DNA from: Albugo candida
Taxonomy: Eukaryota; Oomycota; Peronosporomycetes; Albuginales; Albuginaceae
Length of the DNA: 64,000 bases
NCBI GenBank assembly: GCA_905220665.1
Contig: CAJNAR010000152.1
Span: 124,001-188,000 of the forward strand
Reading direction: 5' to 3'
Shown here: positions 12,401-23,400 of the stretch, piece after piece
How the letters are laid out: each line of letters begins with the position of its first letter
How positions within the stretch are numbered: position 1 is the stretch's first letter
Notes under the pieces: model-generated
Databases searched by the model: none
Told to the model about the DNA's origin: nothing
What the model saw: the letters and a program-made list of their open reading frames with translations, nothing else
Program-made: the position numbers and the translations under genes

Positions 12401-13678
12401 GTTGCAGTGGAATTGAAGGGGAAGTGGAAGAAGTCACCGCGACGAATTGCAGGCGGAAGATTTAAAGCGCACCGATTCTTGCAGCGGTAGGAATAAATAA
12501 AATAGATACAGATTTTGAGGCATTCTCTTCCCAGTTTCTGGAGTGCCAACCATCGGTGAGATTAGTTCCTGCGACTTCTAGGATGAGGAAAGAATTCAGT
12601 TCGCCCTCTTGCATGTGGTTTGTCCGATCGACTAGAAAGATTATTTTTGGTCGAGAATCGCTTCCTTTTCTCGTCGCGAATGCACCACTTATATTCCCGC
12701 TTCTTTGCCATTAAGCTTTGTTGCCCATGAATAGTGGAGACTCGAGAACATCCGGAGATTTATCTCTATACGATTGGTAGATACTCGAGCTCTCGTTCAG
12801 TTGGTGGTGTTTATTAGTAGAGTTAGACTAATTGACTTTTCTGGTTGCCTGGGCTGTCTTGAAGAACATGTAAACATACGAAAAACTTCCTGGAAATACG
12901 TCTGGGATACGATTAATGTCTTCTCGTTGATAGTCCTGCACTGCGGTAGCCTCAACCACCACAGTACGAGATTGTTTCCAGCGTATGAATAATATGAAAG
13001 TTATGAAAGCACCGTCTTTCGCAAATTGGTGAGCGCCACGCCAGACTGAACACCATCCAAGTAGGACTAGGATCCAAGTTGCACTTGCATTTTTACTTGT
13101 CTGTGCCGCACTCACAGCAATGATCTTCGACTTTTGAGAAACTCACCAAATGATCCTTGCGCTGTGAGCTAAACACTTTTAGCGAGCCGAATGCGTTCAT
13201 CTTAATCGCAACACCGTCTTCGGAAGTACCGAACGTGTGCACTTAACGTGGTATACATCACGGGAGGTGCTGGAACTGTCGGAGTTGTTGATCGCTGGTA
13301 GAACGAACAACAATTCCGATCGATCCAGATGAAGTGCAGAGTCACTGCTTGCAATGCAAGCCATACATCGGATATAATTTGCCGATAATGTTTTCATGCC
13401 AGCCGAAGTGTTGGCACAATTGCGCATGCACTATACTCGCAAAATACGCACACGATATATACCTTGGCAAAGCTCCGGTTCTGATGCGAGTCTCTGCATC
13501 ATTGTGGCGCTCGACCATCGCGTCCAACGTGATCATGATAAGAAATACTGATCCCAACTAGGTAGAGACTCTCCATAATTTTGATGTGTGATTCACTCTA
13601 GAACGAGATGTTGATCGAACTCCACAATCCACTACCCCGCACGAAAGCTGCGTGCACAATACAATGTTGAGAAGTCCT
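9476..13678. other. Long stretch without a recognisable gene
   Basis: Only short open frames occur. Some look protein-like, for example plus-strand 11322-11561 (IDAAKAYVDNGKDAEERR), plus-strand 12110-12298 (LKQFMYRFKSYVDKTLAETI) and minus-strand 13342-13557 (AQLCQHFGWHENIIG), but none shows a domain or continues through splice sites that I could justify. A run of TTCAAGC/TTCAAAC-type short repeats lies at about 10314-10350, and GCTTCAT is tandemly repeated at about 10045-10061. The most likely reading is decayed transposon or gene sequence. Confidence 0.3.
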
Positions 13679-15117
13679 TTAAGAACCAGAAACGAGATCA
13701 AAGTGGCGACATCCGAGAGGCCATAAGAAACTGTAGATTTTCGAAAGTCGAACAGACACGATTCCGAAGATGCCGTAATTTAGCCATAATGGGTCAACTT
13801 GTACTAATCCATTGCGTCCGATCTCTCCCGTAATGACCAATGTGTCAAATTCGGATGACTCTTGTTGTTTCGGGAGGTTCTCAGAAGAGTTGTGAAAGTT
13901 GAGAGCGTGGAACAGATGGGAAATAATATTCCCTCTCCTTGCTTTGTACCCCCACATAAAACGATATGCCACCTGTGTTTGGTTGGATTCAAGTGACGAG
14001 ACCAGTCGACTTCATTGTGAAGTCGACGCAATAACTTTTCTTGAGTCATATGCGATGTTTCATCTCTTCGACGTTGTGATATATGTCGACCGACTATTTC
14101 CTTCATTAGCCATATGTCACTTTCTTGGAAAAATCTTGGAGACTTCGGATATGCATTGTAGCGAATGATTTCCGAAACGTCCGATGTGGTTCGTCGACCA
14201 TGCCAAGATTTCAACAAACGTTTTTCATACTCGGATTACGAGTAGCAGCTTCGTAATGTCTTTTTTAATCGCAGTGAAACCACATAGGTTGTTCCATGTA
14301 GTAGTGACGACATTGGAGAACATCTAAATCTGCTATTGTAATCCTCCAATCCATCTGATGCCATATTTTGAATGCATTCTTTTACCAAGAATTTGTCCTC
14401 TCCTATTAAAACATGGTCACGTATCGATGTGGTGCGATGGTGAATATATATGTCCATCGGCTTGTGGTCTAAAGATGGGTTGGATTAGTTGTAATAATTT
14501 TGTCAAAGCAGTTGTACAATTCGCGGAAAAGTATTGTCAACGTATGGGATGCGAACTGCTGGGGAGTTGAATGGAATGCGTTGTAGCTTGAGTCGCCCTA
14601 CCAGAAAACGAGCTTGTACTTCACCATCTTCTTGGCAGAGATACAAAAACTCTCTTCTATTCAGGTCAACGTGCTTCGAATCTTTTTGTGTTTCCGACCA
14701 GGCACAAATCTATTATGCATCGAGTGCCAGTTTTTAGATAGGCCTTGCTGGCATGTCCATGTGCATCGTGCAATGCCACAGACGTGATAAACTCATCGTC
14801 TACGCAACCAGTACTTGACCACGGACAGTTCGTGCACGTTGAAACCATACACCAAACCCGTCAAATTAAAAATGAAAAATAAATGTGCTTAAAGAGAGTC
14901 GAAATAATATCGAATGAGTCGGTGTCTGGCCCAACGGAGTACCCAAATACTTGACCGGACCCATCATGGTCAAATTAGGAATTCGAGGACACGGCATGCT
15001 CTTATTCAACGAGAGAAAGCATGTTTTGCTCATTTTCATCTTCGGATCAGATCCACTGCAATAGACTTGAATGAAGTCGATTTCCACCATAACAGCATTT
15101 GGTGATTCTGCAAGCAA
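13679..15117 (-). pseudogene. Strongly eroded Ty1/Copia pol remnant
   Basis: Minus-strand frames contain scattered Copia-like pieces in the right order, from 15117 down to 13679. EIDFIQVYCSGSDPK (about 15070) resembles the protease-to-GAG-pre-integrase linker seen in the 25-30 kb element. LSRLWHCTMHMDM follows (about 14770). YEKRLLKSWHGRRT (about 14210) resembles the end of RT, and VDWSRHLNPTKHRWHIVLCGG (about 14000) resembles the DWAG-TRKSTSGYVFLLGG start of RNase H. Frames change often and stops are frequent. It lies immediately beyond the 3' LTR of the next Copia element, in the same orientation, so it is a separate and older copy. No LTRs were identified. Confidence 0.45.
14005..14027. 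repeat. Perfect 10-bp inverted repeat with 3-nt loop
   Basis: GTCGACTTCA is followed after TTG by its exact reverse complement TGAAGTCGAC. It falls inside the eroded Copia RNase H region. There is no T-run, so it is not an obvious terminator. Confidence 0.8.
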
Positions 15118-15309
15118 TGTCGAATCGCAGGAAAATAATAATTCAGTTGCGACAGCGGCGGCATTGATTCACATATCATATTGCTAATGCTGACGAAGGG
15201 AATTTCCCGAAGGTTCGATCTTCTTGAGGGAGGATCGACTTGTCACTCCACGTTGTGGTGTAATGCATGGTGTGATATTTTATTGTCATTGATAATAAGC
15301 TGCGCCTTC
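15118..15309. other. Short flank before Copia 3' LTR
   Basis: No gene or repeat recognised; this is the sequence on the low-coordinate side of the Copia 3' LTR. Confidence 0.5.
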
Positions 15310-15484
15310 TTTTAGTTGGAAAGGGATGAGATCGAGAAAAAAGGTATTCTTTTTTAAGAATAATGAACAGTCTAATAACCTATTCTTCTTGTCTACCTGA
15401 GCTATTGGTATGCCGCACACTCATGTCAAAACAGGCCGTCGAAACCAGTTTTTCGCTCTTGCAACTGAATTTTAGATTCTTTCA
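15310..15484 (-). repeat. Copia 3' LTR
   Basis: The first about 80 bp (TTTTAGTTGGAAAGGGATGA onward) align by eye to 19891-19972 (TTTTGGTTGGACAGGAATGA onward), and the segment ends TTCA just before the polypurine tract. The TTTT start differs from the canonical TG, so the exact outer boundary is uncertain by a few bases. Confidence 0.7.
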
Positions 15485-15494
15485 CTCCTCCTCG
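15485..15494 (-). other. Polypurine tract of Copia element
   Basis: The minus strand reads CGAGGAGGAG directly before the 3' LTR. The identical 10-mer is in the same place in the element at 24841-30035. In LTR elements this tract primes plus-strand DNA synthesis. Confidence 0.75.
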
Positions 15495-15559
15495 ACCCCC
15501 TCGTGACTGTGATCTTCTTGTTAGCGAAGCCAAATAAACTCTCGCAATTCCATCAGTCT

Positions 15560-15900
15560 CGATGCCGGGAGTGCTTTGGTTAGGAGTTACACCATCATCA
15601 TTCGTGATTCGACGTACAATGGTGCGACAATTCTTCGTTTGGCGGAATCGCGAATAAACTTCACTCGAATATTCACGTGTTTTGCGCTTGTCATACTGTC
15701 TGGTGACTCCAGCTGCTTGATGACTTCCTGGTTATCCATCTTCATGGTCATTGTCTCGCGGACCATGAATCTAATCTCTTCCACGAGCTCACGTAGTCCC
15801 AAAAGCTCCCGTCCACCATGGCGGCTGAATTCACTTCAGCCGCCATGGTGGAAAGGGATATACCAGTCTGCTTCTTGCAAGTCTATTGTACGATCGCGTC
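15560..15900 (-). pseudogene. Copia RNase H domain, broken
   Basis: Minus-strand frames give KKQTGISLSTMAAE (about 15870), then LRELVEEIRFMVRETMTMKM, then DNQEVIKQLE with the catalytic Asp of the DNQ box, and AKHVNIRVKFIRDSAKRR (the KHID block, with Asp replaced by Asn). A frame change separates the STMAAE part from the DNQ part, close to the perfect hairpin at 15813-15851. Confidence 0.8.
15813..15851. repeat. Perfect 17-bp inverted repeat, 5-nt loop, in RNase H coding DNA
   Basis: CCACCATGGCGGCTGAA (15813-15829) is followed after TTCAC by its exact reverse complement (15835-15851). In the minus-strand frame it encodes STMAAE-VNSAAM, where Copia proteins have STMEAEYVAAS-like sequence, so the palindrome occupies normal coding positions rather than being added. 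Confidence 0.88.
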
Positions 15901-15949
15901 ATTCGTCGTATCACTCCAACCGTAATGGAATTCCGATCTTACTTGTCAT

Positions 15950-17070
15950 TTGCGAAATCTGCGTCGATCCAGCTCTCATGCAAAAGCTCATCTGCGTCCA
16001 ACGCACTTATTTGCATGTACAGCTTCAATTCCTTTAAACCCTTCAGATAGCGAGCGACCTATTTCGCTAATTCCCAGTCTTGTAGAGTCGGCTGGCGGGC
16101 TCGTCGCGGCGCCTTGTGAACGGCGAACTTTATGTCCGGCCACATGCAGTGCGAATCCATAAAAATTCCAACAAGAGACTGAAAATCGCGGATACTTGGC
16201 TCACCTGGTAATCCTTCCGTCACCAGATACTTCATCTCACCCGCTTCAGCTTCATTTCTATCCTCGCTTGCTGAAATTTGTACTCCGTTCGCTTTAGCCA
16301 ATTCATGCTTCACCAGAAATTCTTGAATATTCGCCTGCGGATCAAGCGTTTAGCCATCCCCTTCAACTTAGCTCAACGCGCGTTCCCAAAAAAATCCTTA
16401 CTACATCGAGATCCTTTATTGAGAGTGGACCAATTAAAACAAAAAATCTTCCACTAGCGTCTGTAGCGATGCCGTAACCAAGAGATCATCGACATAAACC
16501 CCTACAACAATCATCTCGATACCCGATCGATTGAAGTACAAACACATGTCCGTATTACAGCGTGCAAACCCTGCGTCTTTCAGTTTTCCATGTAGTAGCT
16601 TGCTCCTTAATCATTCTTGCTGCTTGATTCCGTATAGCGAGTTTTTCGAACGCAATGCAGCGTGGCTCCACGTATCCGCACCCAACTGCCGCGTAGCTTA
16701 TGCTCGAATTTCCATACCTTGCGGTACACGCAGATAAATCTTCAAATGCTCTTCCTTTTCTGCCTTTGCATAGACGTCTCGGATGTTCTCGTGCCTTGCC
16801 GGCACACCCCATTTCCTTGCAAGAACCAGTACCATTTTACGATACTGATCTCCATAACGGCGGTAAATGTAAGTCCGTGATCGACCCCGAATAATTTCTC
16901 GTTCCCGCAGGCGACGAGTCTCGCTTTGTAACGTTCTATCATTCCATCCGCGTCGGTATTCTTCTTGAGGACCCACTTGGTGTGTAGTACATGGCTATCG
17001 ATGGGAGGTTCCTCCGCTGTCCATACGCTATTCTCCATCAATTCCTGGAGCTCTTCCCTTATATCCACGA
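15950..17070 (-). pseudogene. Copia reverse transcriptase, broken
   Basis: RT blocks appear from high to low coordinate on the minus strand: LQELMENSVWTAEEPPIDSH with TKWVLKKN (about 17040), DADGMIERYKARLVACGNEK (about 16950), GLTFTAVMEISIVK (about 16870), LKIYLRVPQGMEI (about 16720), the catalytic GVYVDDLLVTAS (about 16500) and GEPSIRDFQSLVGIFM with WPDIKFAVHKA (about 16200). At least four frame changes separate the blocks. The YVDD box itself is intact. Confidence 0.85.
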
Positions 17071-17083
17071 CCCAATTGTCTTT

Positions 17084-17752
17084 TTAACTGCTACGCATAG
17101 CATGTCCGTAGCTTTTGGGATCTTCTTCACACACGCTCTTTACTACGTCAAACTCCTTCCTCGAATTATGTTCCATGTTGTTCTGATACTTCTGTTCCAC
17201 ATCTTCCTTTCGTGTCTTTGAACATCTACGATGCTCATATCGAGACCACGTACTCATCCGTCCTTGGCTTGTCTTCTTCTTTTTTAGTTTTTGGTCGCGA
17301 TTCGGTAACGGTTTTCTTGCTGTCTCCTCTTCCGCCTCGTCTTCTTCAGCAAAATGCACTCGGCGCAATTGCTCGCTTTGCCCACTCGTGAGCGTCTCAG
17401 CGTTTCTTATATACTGCGTAACGACAACAACATTGTCCTTGGGTATATATACTCGATACCCTTTCGTCTCATCGCTTCTTCCAGTAATTATGGCTGGTTT
17501 CCCACGCTCGCCTAGCGACTTGTTCTTCGCGTCACGGTGAACAGTAACTCCCGATGCAAACACCACAATATCACCAAGGTCCGGTGCTCTGTTCGTAAGC
17601 GTCTGTAGGGGTGACTTCCTTCCCAGATTAGATTTTTTGGGGCTTCTATTCAGGACGTAAGACACGTATCTCTCCACGTCTCCCCAGAGATAGAGAGGCA
17701 GGCGGCATGCATACATCATCCCACGCACCTTATTCAAAATGGTGCGGTGCAT
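17084..17752 (-). pseudogene. Copia integrase C-terminal half and linker
   Basis: An open minus-strand frame begins MHRTILNKVRGMMYACRLPL, the part of Copia integrase following the DDE core (ERMHRTI-N-RSM), and has YLWGDVERYVSYVLNRSP and the conserved tail ERGKPAIITGRSDETKGYRV. A charged linker leads toward RT. The frame is open over 222 codons, longer than other pieces of the element. Confidence 0.85.
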
Positions 17753-17864
17753 ACGTCTGCATTCCCATTACTGGCCTGATCTCGTGCTTCGATATTAGCG
17801 CGAGCAATTCCAGTTCCCTAAAAGAGAAGATCCACAGTCCGATACTCCCCACCACTACCCGTTG

Positions 17865-18371
17865 TCAGCAAGTGGATTCTGCAATTGAACTGATACTCAA
17901 AAAATCCATGAAGTGCTTGAACTTTTGCGTAGCGATGTCCTCGTTTGCGAGGAATATTCTACAGTAATTCGTTCGGTGATCGACGAATTTTATCATGTAC
18001 CGATTTCCCAGCCTGTCCTTAGGATTCATCGGTCCCTTCAGATCCGAGCAAATTACTCCGCAAACAACGTCGATCAGAGAATTGTCGCCTGTGTCCTTTC
18101 TTTTCTTAGCATTCTTTGTTTGTTTTATTTTAGCACACGGGAGGCAGTTTGCCTTTATCTGATCCGTGAGCAATATTCCCAAATCTGGGTCTTGCGCGAT
18201 TCGAACGATCGTGCCGTAATTGAGATGAGCCAAGCTTCGATGAGAATGCATAAGCGACCCCTTCTGGACGTCACGTCCCACCTCTTCCTCTTTCCGAGCT
18301 AGTACCGACATGAGTACGTCTGTAGGGTCCGAATTTGCTCGTCCAGCCTTCGTGCGAAACCACAAGTACAT
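17865..18371 (-). pseudogene. Copia GAG-pre-integrase zinc domain and integrase core start
   Basis: The frame holds HSHRSLAHLNYGTI followed by CLPCAKIKQTK, the HHCC zinc-binding domain before integrase, then SDLKGPMNPKDRLGNRYMIK, containing the first Asp of the DDE triad, and FVDHRTNYCRIFL. It ends in a frame break before the second Asp. Between about 18380 and 18650 weaker protease-linker similarity continues (GESLCITWKGSVVIVG). Confidence 0.85.
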
Positions 18372-18771
18372 ATTTCGACATCTCTACGTCGAGCACAGGA
18401 GTCTTTGCATTGACGCTTGCTATTACGCGTTGCTCACCTCGGTATACAATTCCGTATCCTTTTGCCTAAAGCATACGTTATTTCACTCCGAGTTTCGGCG
18501 TAATAGTCGTCGTTCAATCGCACCTTTACAGCTTTTTTTTTATCACTGTACCCACAATGACGACACTACCCTTCCAGGTAATACAAAGAGACTCACCGTT
18601 CGCAGTGACACATTCTATCGCGTGCTCCTCCGGTTCTTCAAGTAATGTTAAGTCTTCACTAAGTGTTTACTAGACTCTCTGTCAAGATCCAGTTCCCTCA
18701 TCAACAATTGAATTCTTGACTGTGAGAACGACGTCCGTATCTTGTTTTTCATTGCGTCATCCTTTTTCAGG

Positions 18772-18813
18772 ACACGTGGCCTTTATATATCCAGTTTTCC
18801 CGCACTTGTAACA
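18772..18813 (-). other. Gag zinc knuckle with third ligand changed to Tyr
   Basis: The minus strand reads CYKCGKTGYIKATC, a CX2CX4HX4C knuckle in which the His position is Tyr (codon TAT; CAT to TAT is one transition). The two first Cys and the last Cys are intact. This knuckle binds genomic RNA in living elements. Confidence 0.8.
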
Positions 18814-18848
18814 CGTTCTCGCGTCTGTCCGTTCGTTCTTAACCAAAT

Positions 18849-19870
18849 TCACCAATTCTCGTCCAGCTGCCTTCCTCGTGTCTTTAACTCCTTAGATTGA
18901 GCGAAATGTGCTAATTCTTCAGCCTGGCGTACGAATTCTGTGCGCGTAAGGTTCAGACGCGAAAGCATAGACATTATCATGGCTGATTCTGCGTAGTGCA
19001 CAATGTTGTCAAGGACTAAGTCATCCGCCCCACCGCACGCTTCACTCACAGCTACCAGGTAGAGGTAGTGTTCTGTCCAGCTTCTCTTGATGTTATTGGT
19101 TGCAATAACCATCTTCATGATTTGAGCCGGACTTATCTAGGTTGCAAACGTATGCAGTAGCATCTGCATCGCGTGCTCCAAAGTTGGTTCCTCCTTCCAC
19201 CAACCGTCAACCTGTCGATTGTAATATCTATCAGCCATTCCTGCGAAGTGATGTCCGAGAACTTCGACCTTTATGCCCTCACGCCACAGAAATCCACTCG
19301 CACGTTCCGCGAACGAGATCTGCCGCACAAATCGATATACCTACGATGGGAACCCTGTACCCTATCCCTGGTTCAATTCTTTGCCGTCAAAAGGGCGAAT
19401 GATCAGCTTCCTTTGATGCGCGTCTGGAACCCGTGCAAACCGGCACCAATCGTCGGCCAGTGGTGTTGTTGCGGTTCCGGGTGGTATGCTGGCGGTTGCA
19501 CGTAGTGTTGAGGCAGCTCAGGATGTGGGGCCTGTTCACTCTCGACATTAGCCACGGCTTTTCCATATCCGCGCTGCTACAAAGGCTTTCTGGGTGGCTT
19601 CAAGTCCAACACCTCCCTACTCATGACCCTGCCTTGCTCAACGATCGAGCCGAATACACTCGCCTCTCGACCTTTCTGCGCCTTCTCGTGCTGTCGCTCT
19701 AGCGACGCCTCCATACGATCCATGCTTACCGTGAGGCCTTTTAGAATCTCAAGCAGTTTCCTGGGTATCCTTTTGCTCCGAATCATCCCCCTGACTCCCT
19801 CTCCATTGCCCTGTTGACTGCTGACCCGTTCGTGACCCGTCTTGCCGCTTTCGTCGGCATCAAACAATGT
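18849..19870 (-). pseudogene. Copia gag, interrupted
   Basis: Minus-strand frames from 19867 down read an N-terminal basic/coiled part (MDRMEASLERQHEKAQ), GMADRYYNRQVDGWWKEEPT (about 19220), and RSWTEHYLYLVAVSEACGGA with DDLVLDNIVHYAESAMI and FVRQAEELAHFAQSKEL (19118 downward). The last block closely resembles the gag of the 25-30 kb element. A TAG near 19137 and frame changes divide it. Confidence 0.75.
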
Positions 19871-19875
19871 AAACC

Positions 19876-19890
19876 GTTGTGCTCATAAAC
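19876..19890 (-). other. Probable primer-binding site of Copia element
   Basis: Next to the 5' LTR the minus strand reads GTTTATGAGCACAAC, a degraded form of the GGTTATGAGCCCAC found at the same place in the 24841-30035 element, which complements the anticodon arm of initiator tRNA-Met. Confidence 0.55.
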
Positions 19891-19972
19891 TTTTGGTTGG
19901 ACAGGAATGATTTCGAGAAAAAGTTAGTCTATCAAAAGAATAATTAACATTCCGATAGGGTTATGTTGTTAT
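19891..19972 (-). repeat. Truncated Copia 5' LTR
   Basis: About 80 bp align with the start of the 15310-15484 LTR, then LINE reverse transcriptase sequence begins. About half of the LTR is missing. Confidence 0.65.
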
Positions 19973-20420
19973 ACAGAAGACGAACCCAGTCAATGAAAAA
20001 ACATTCAACGGCCAATTGCCTTCCTCGTAAGCTTTCTCAAAGTCGAGAAAAGTCGCATACGATTCCTCCTTACGATAAGTGACAAAGTCTTGTCTGTCGG
20101 TGAGATGTCGAACGGGGTGATGGATTGACCTTCCTCGCACAAATACGTTTTGATCTTGATGAATAAATTTCGGCGAAAAGCGTTCCAATCGATAAGCCAA
20201 CACTTTTTTGACAGTACTTTCACATCGACGAAAAGCAATGCGATCGGTCGACAGTTGCCAGTATCACCTCGTGATTCTTTTTTGTACAACAATGTGATTG
20301 CCGAGTGACGTTGGGATCGAAGTAAGATATTTCTTTCTAGCTGATATTCAAACAAGATAATCAGACACTCGCCAAAGGTTTCCGGATGGAGCTGATAAGA
20401 TGTAGCTGCAAGTCAATCTA
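19973..20420 (-). pseudogene. LINE reverse transcriptase fragment, truncated
   Basis: Minus-strand frames read, in order, HPETFGECLIILFEYQLERN, ITLLYKKESRGDTGNCRPIA with VDVKVLSKKCWLIDWNAF (20355 downward), then NVFVRGRSIHHPVRHLTDRQ and ATFLDFEKAYEEGNWPLNV (20203 downward), where the fragment ends at the Copia LTR. This is the N-terminal half of a LINE RT, with the YRPI-LL, FV-GRSI and DFEKAYD blocks. The catalytic FADD part is absent. It differs from the 5.7-8.7 kb LINE in these motifs, so it is another family. Weak coding similarity may extend upstream to about 21.0 kb. Confidence 0.8.
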
Positions 20421-23400
20421 TACCAGGAATAGAACTACTCCGCATAAGCTTTATCCCTTCCGTCATCTCTGTCGTACTTAAGCGACTTGATAGACAGTCT
20501 TGCTCTTCTGACGCAAGGGAAACTTGAATCGAATCGAGTAGCTTTTTTTTATTTCTGTCACATGGATCAGCTGAGTCGCCCAGGAGCTATCAGAGAGCTC
20601 ATAAAGCCATCCCAAAGCTCCCTATATTCGTCAATGATTTCCCTCGGGCTCGATGTCATGGTGCCACATCTTTGGTGACATTTTCGATTGACACGCGAAG
20701 ACAAGAACTACCTGAAAGGCGAAAAACGCTTGGAGGAGCTCTCCATATGCTTCATTTGATGACCGAAGCTTCCATGTTGGTTGTATTTGGCATTGCTTTC
20801 AACAGAAATTCTGAATTGCTCGAGACTCGATTCGATAAAATGACATGCTGAGAGGTGTATTGAGCGTGATACCGAGCTGATGCGGCTTCCAAGACACGGT
20901 GATTAAACTCAAATCACGTCGGGTATCTTGCGCAATCTTTGCTCCCGCTGCTTTAAGCTTCTTCTTCATTTTCGTCTTCCGACTGTCCCACATTGTTTTG
21001 GGATGTAAAGTTCTCCCAACTATTCGAGCAGCAAATTCGCTTCCAGTTTGATTGCTTCGCCATCTTGAGAATGATCAAATAGTCTTCATGAACATTTCAA
21101 TATCCTCGCCTCGGGGATCGAGTTGGATTTGCAAAAGTTAATTTTTGTGCCAGATGATCTCCCACATTGTGGACGGAAATACATTGAGATTTTGTGCACC
21201 ATATTACATAGCTCTTCCGACATGCAGATGTAACGTAGTCGATTATTGCACTGTAATGGTCCTGTAAATACCTTTTAGTCGGATGTTATATTCACCAGGC
21301 TTCTACCACACCCAACGCAAAAGCCATTTCAAACACTCTATTCTACTGAGTTCGTGTCGAATAGTTTCACTTGAAGCATCCTTAGCTGGATCGAGTGGTG
21401 TATTGATTCACCAAATACAAGATGTGGTGAGGTCGATGCGGAAGTGTTGGAGAGCTCATTGAAAAGCACTCTTTACTCGTCCCTCACCGATGCATATACA
21501 CTGTGGATTTACAAGAGTATATCGTGAATAAGAAGACGCAAAACCAAACAGCGATTTCGAATGCTTCGTTCAGTGAGTTCTTTAGCTGTTGACTAACCAC
21601 GAAAGTTCGAAAGGAGGATTGTCTTCACACCGCCACTGCGATTTCGAGTTGAATGTAGAAAAGGTCTTTGACAAACACTTTATGCTACATTTTTGAATCT
21701 AATAAAAAGTGAAATGATTCCATTGGTTGTGATCGGGATTCTTGATTTCTTAAACTCAACGAATCGAGCGTTCTGATAGGACGTGGTCGATAAAAAGATG
21801 ACCACTATTATGAATGTCATAGCATTCACCGCGAGTCCGAGATATTGTCCCATGTCGGAATATTTGAGGAGCCCTTAGCATTCACGCTGAAATGGACTTC
21901 GCGGACAACTTTGTTTCGCCGTTTTGATTGAAGAGGTGAAGCGTTACATTTTCTTCTGGGAAAGAGCTAAGATTAAAAGAAAGCTCGGCGATATGACCAT
22001 AGAGAAGTCCTCGCGATTTACCTTCAAACCATTGCTACCAACGCTTTATGCCCACGTCGGAGCGTAATAGCGATATGAGCACATTAAATGGAAGTAGACG
22101 ACAATGATGACCCGGAATCCAAATCACTGGACTTTCGGTGAGATAGTGGATCCAGTGATCTATTTTTTAGAATGTCGGGGCAGTACACAGAAATTATAGT
22201 TCCACCAAAGCAAGAGATTTGTTTGCGAGTCAAATTATGAACTATTCCGGCACTGACTTCCACCACGAAATTTCTTTCTCAAGCAATACCTCTCGCTTCG
22301 AAGAAACTTTTCCACCACATGGCGACTCTAACGCGTTGCAAACGTAACATCTTCGCCGAGATTGTGCACTGCAAAACGCGATTGATCAGAAGCAGATATG
22401 CTAATTTGTCCAATGCACGATCGCTCGAATCCATGCATGAAATAATCACCCCATTCATGGTGATCGGATGATCTAGTGCTGCCCTGGTGATTTTGTCCGG
22501 GTTGGTACAAAACTGTACTAGCCTGCGCACATGAAGGATGCGAGCATCGGCTTGTATCAGCTTGTCGGGTCGGAGGGCGTTTTTGGAATCGGTCTTCATG
22601 AAGTCCCAATTCCGGCGATTCTGGTTGGTCGCTCCGCTACTTTCACCGTGGTATGGTGCTTTTGATAAAAGTGTGTCGCCTCTTTCGGAGTGTCCCCTTC
22701 TTCTGGCATCCGGGCTTTCACAGGAATAACGACCTCCAATTTAAGCAGCTATTGTCTCTAATTGCACGGAAGCAATAAACCCGACTGTGAGCTAAGTGAT
22801 CGGTTACACATTGCGGCTGCACTCATCGAAAGAGGACGACTTGGACGTTCTTCTATATTTTTTGCATCAAACCTTGTCATATTTTTGCTCTATGCAGGCA
22901 CTGCACTCTCATTGCATATCCCTTGAACATTCTCCCTGTCAAGAGAAGGATTTCATGCAAGTATTCCGACGACCTCAAGCTAAAAATACCTTTAACGGTC
23001 AGCGAGATCGCACGGTCTCCTGTTCCATAGAGCAAGAGCCAAAGAGACAATCTCACATTCTTCAATCTTTCCGGCTGGGACGAAACGTTTCGCTTCTTAC
23101 TATGGAACTACGCGATTATTCTACTACCGCTCTACGAGATCGAAAATTGTTTAAGCGCATCGGATCCGCTGGTAAAAATGAACATATATGTCTTCAACAA
23201 AACCTTTGGGGATCTGTTGTCTGAACATTTCTACTATGATCAAACGTAATGTATCGCTATGGAAAGAGGACAGATTTTTGTCGATCGACGACGTGAGACT
23301 CTATCGGCCTCTATGTCTGCTCACTACGTGGTAGCGATGTATGGGCTAGAGATGGAACTGCGCATCAAACAAACCATACGAGAAAAATGCTGAACGGATT

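Larger units (their letters stand above)
15310..19972 (-). mobile_element. Ty1/Copia LTR retrotransposon, dead, 5' LTR truncated
   Basis: On the minus strand the Copia order gag, protease, integrase, RT, RNase H runs from about 19.87 kb down to 15.56 kb, between two related terminal segments (19891-19972 and 15310-15484). A polypurine tract borders the low-coordinate LTR and a tRNA-like primer site borders the other. The gag motif ACGGADDLVLDNIVHYAESA is nearly the same as in the element at 25-30 kb, so the two belong to related lineages. Every domain is split by frame shifts or stops. The 5' LTR is cut short where LINE sequence begins at about 19973, so the element was damaged by a rearrangement there rather than being simply nested. 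Confidence 0.85.
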
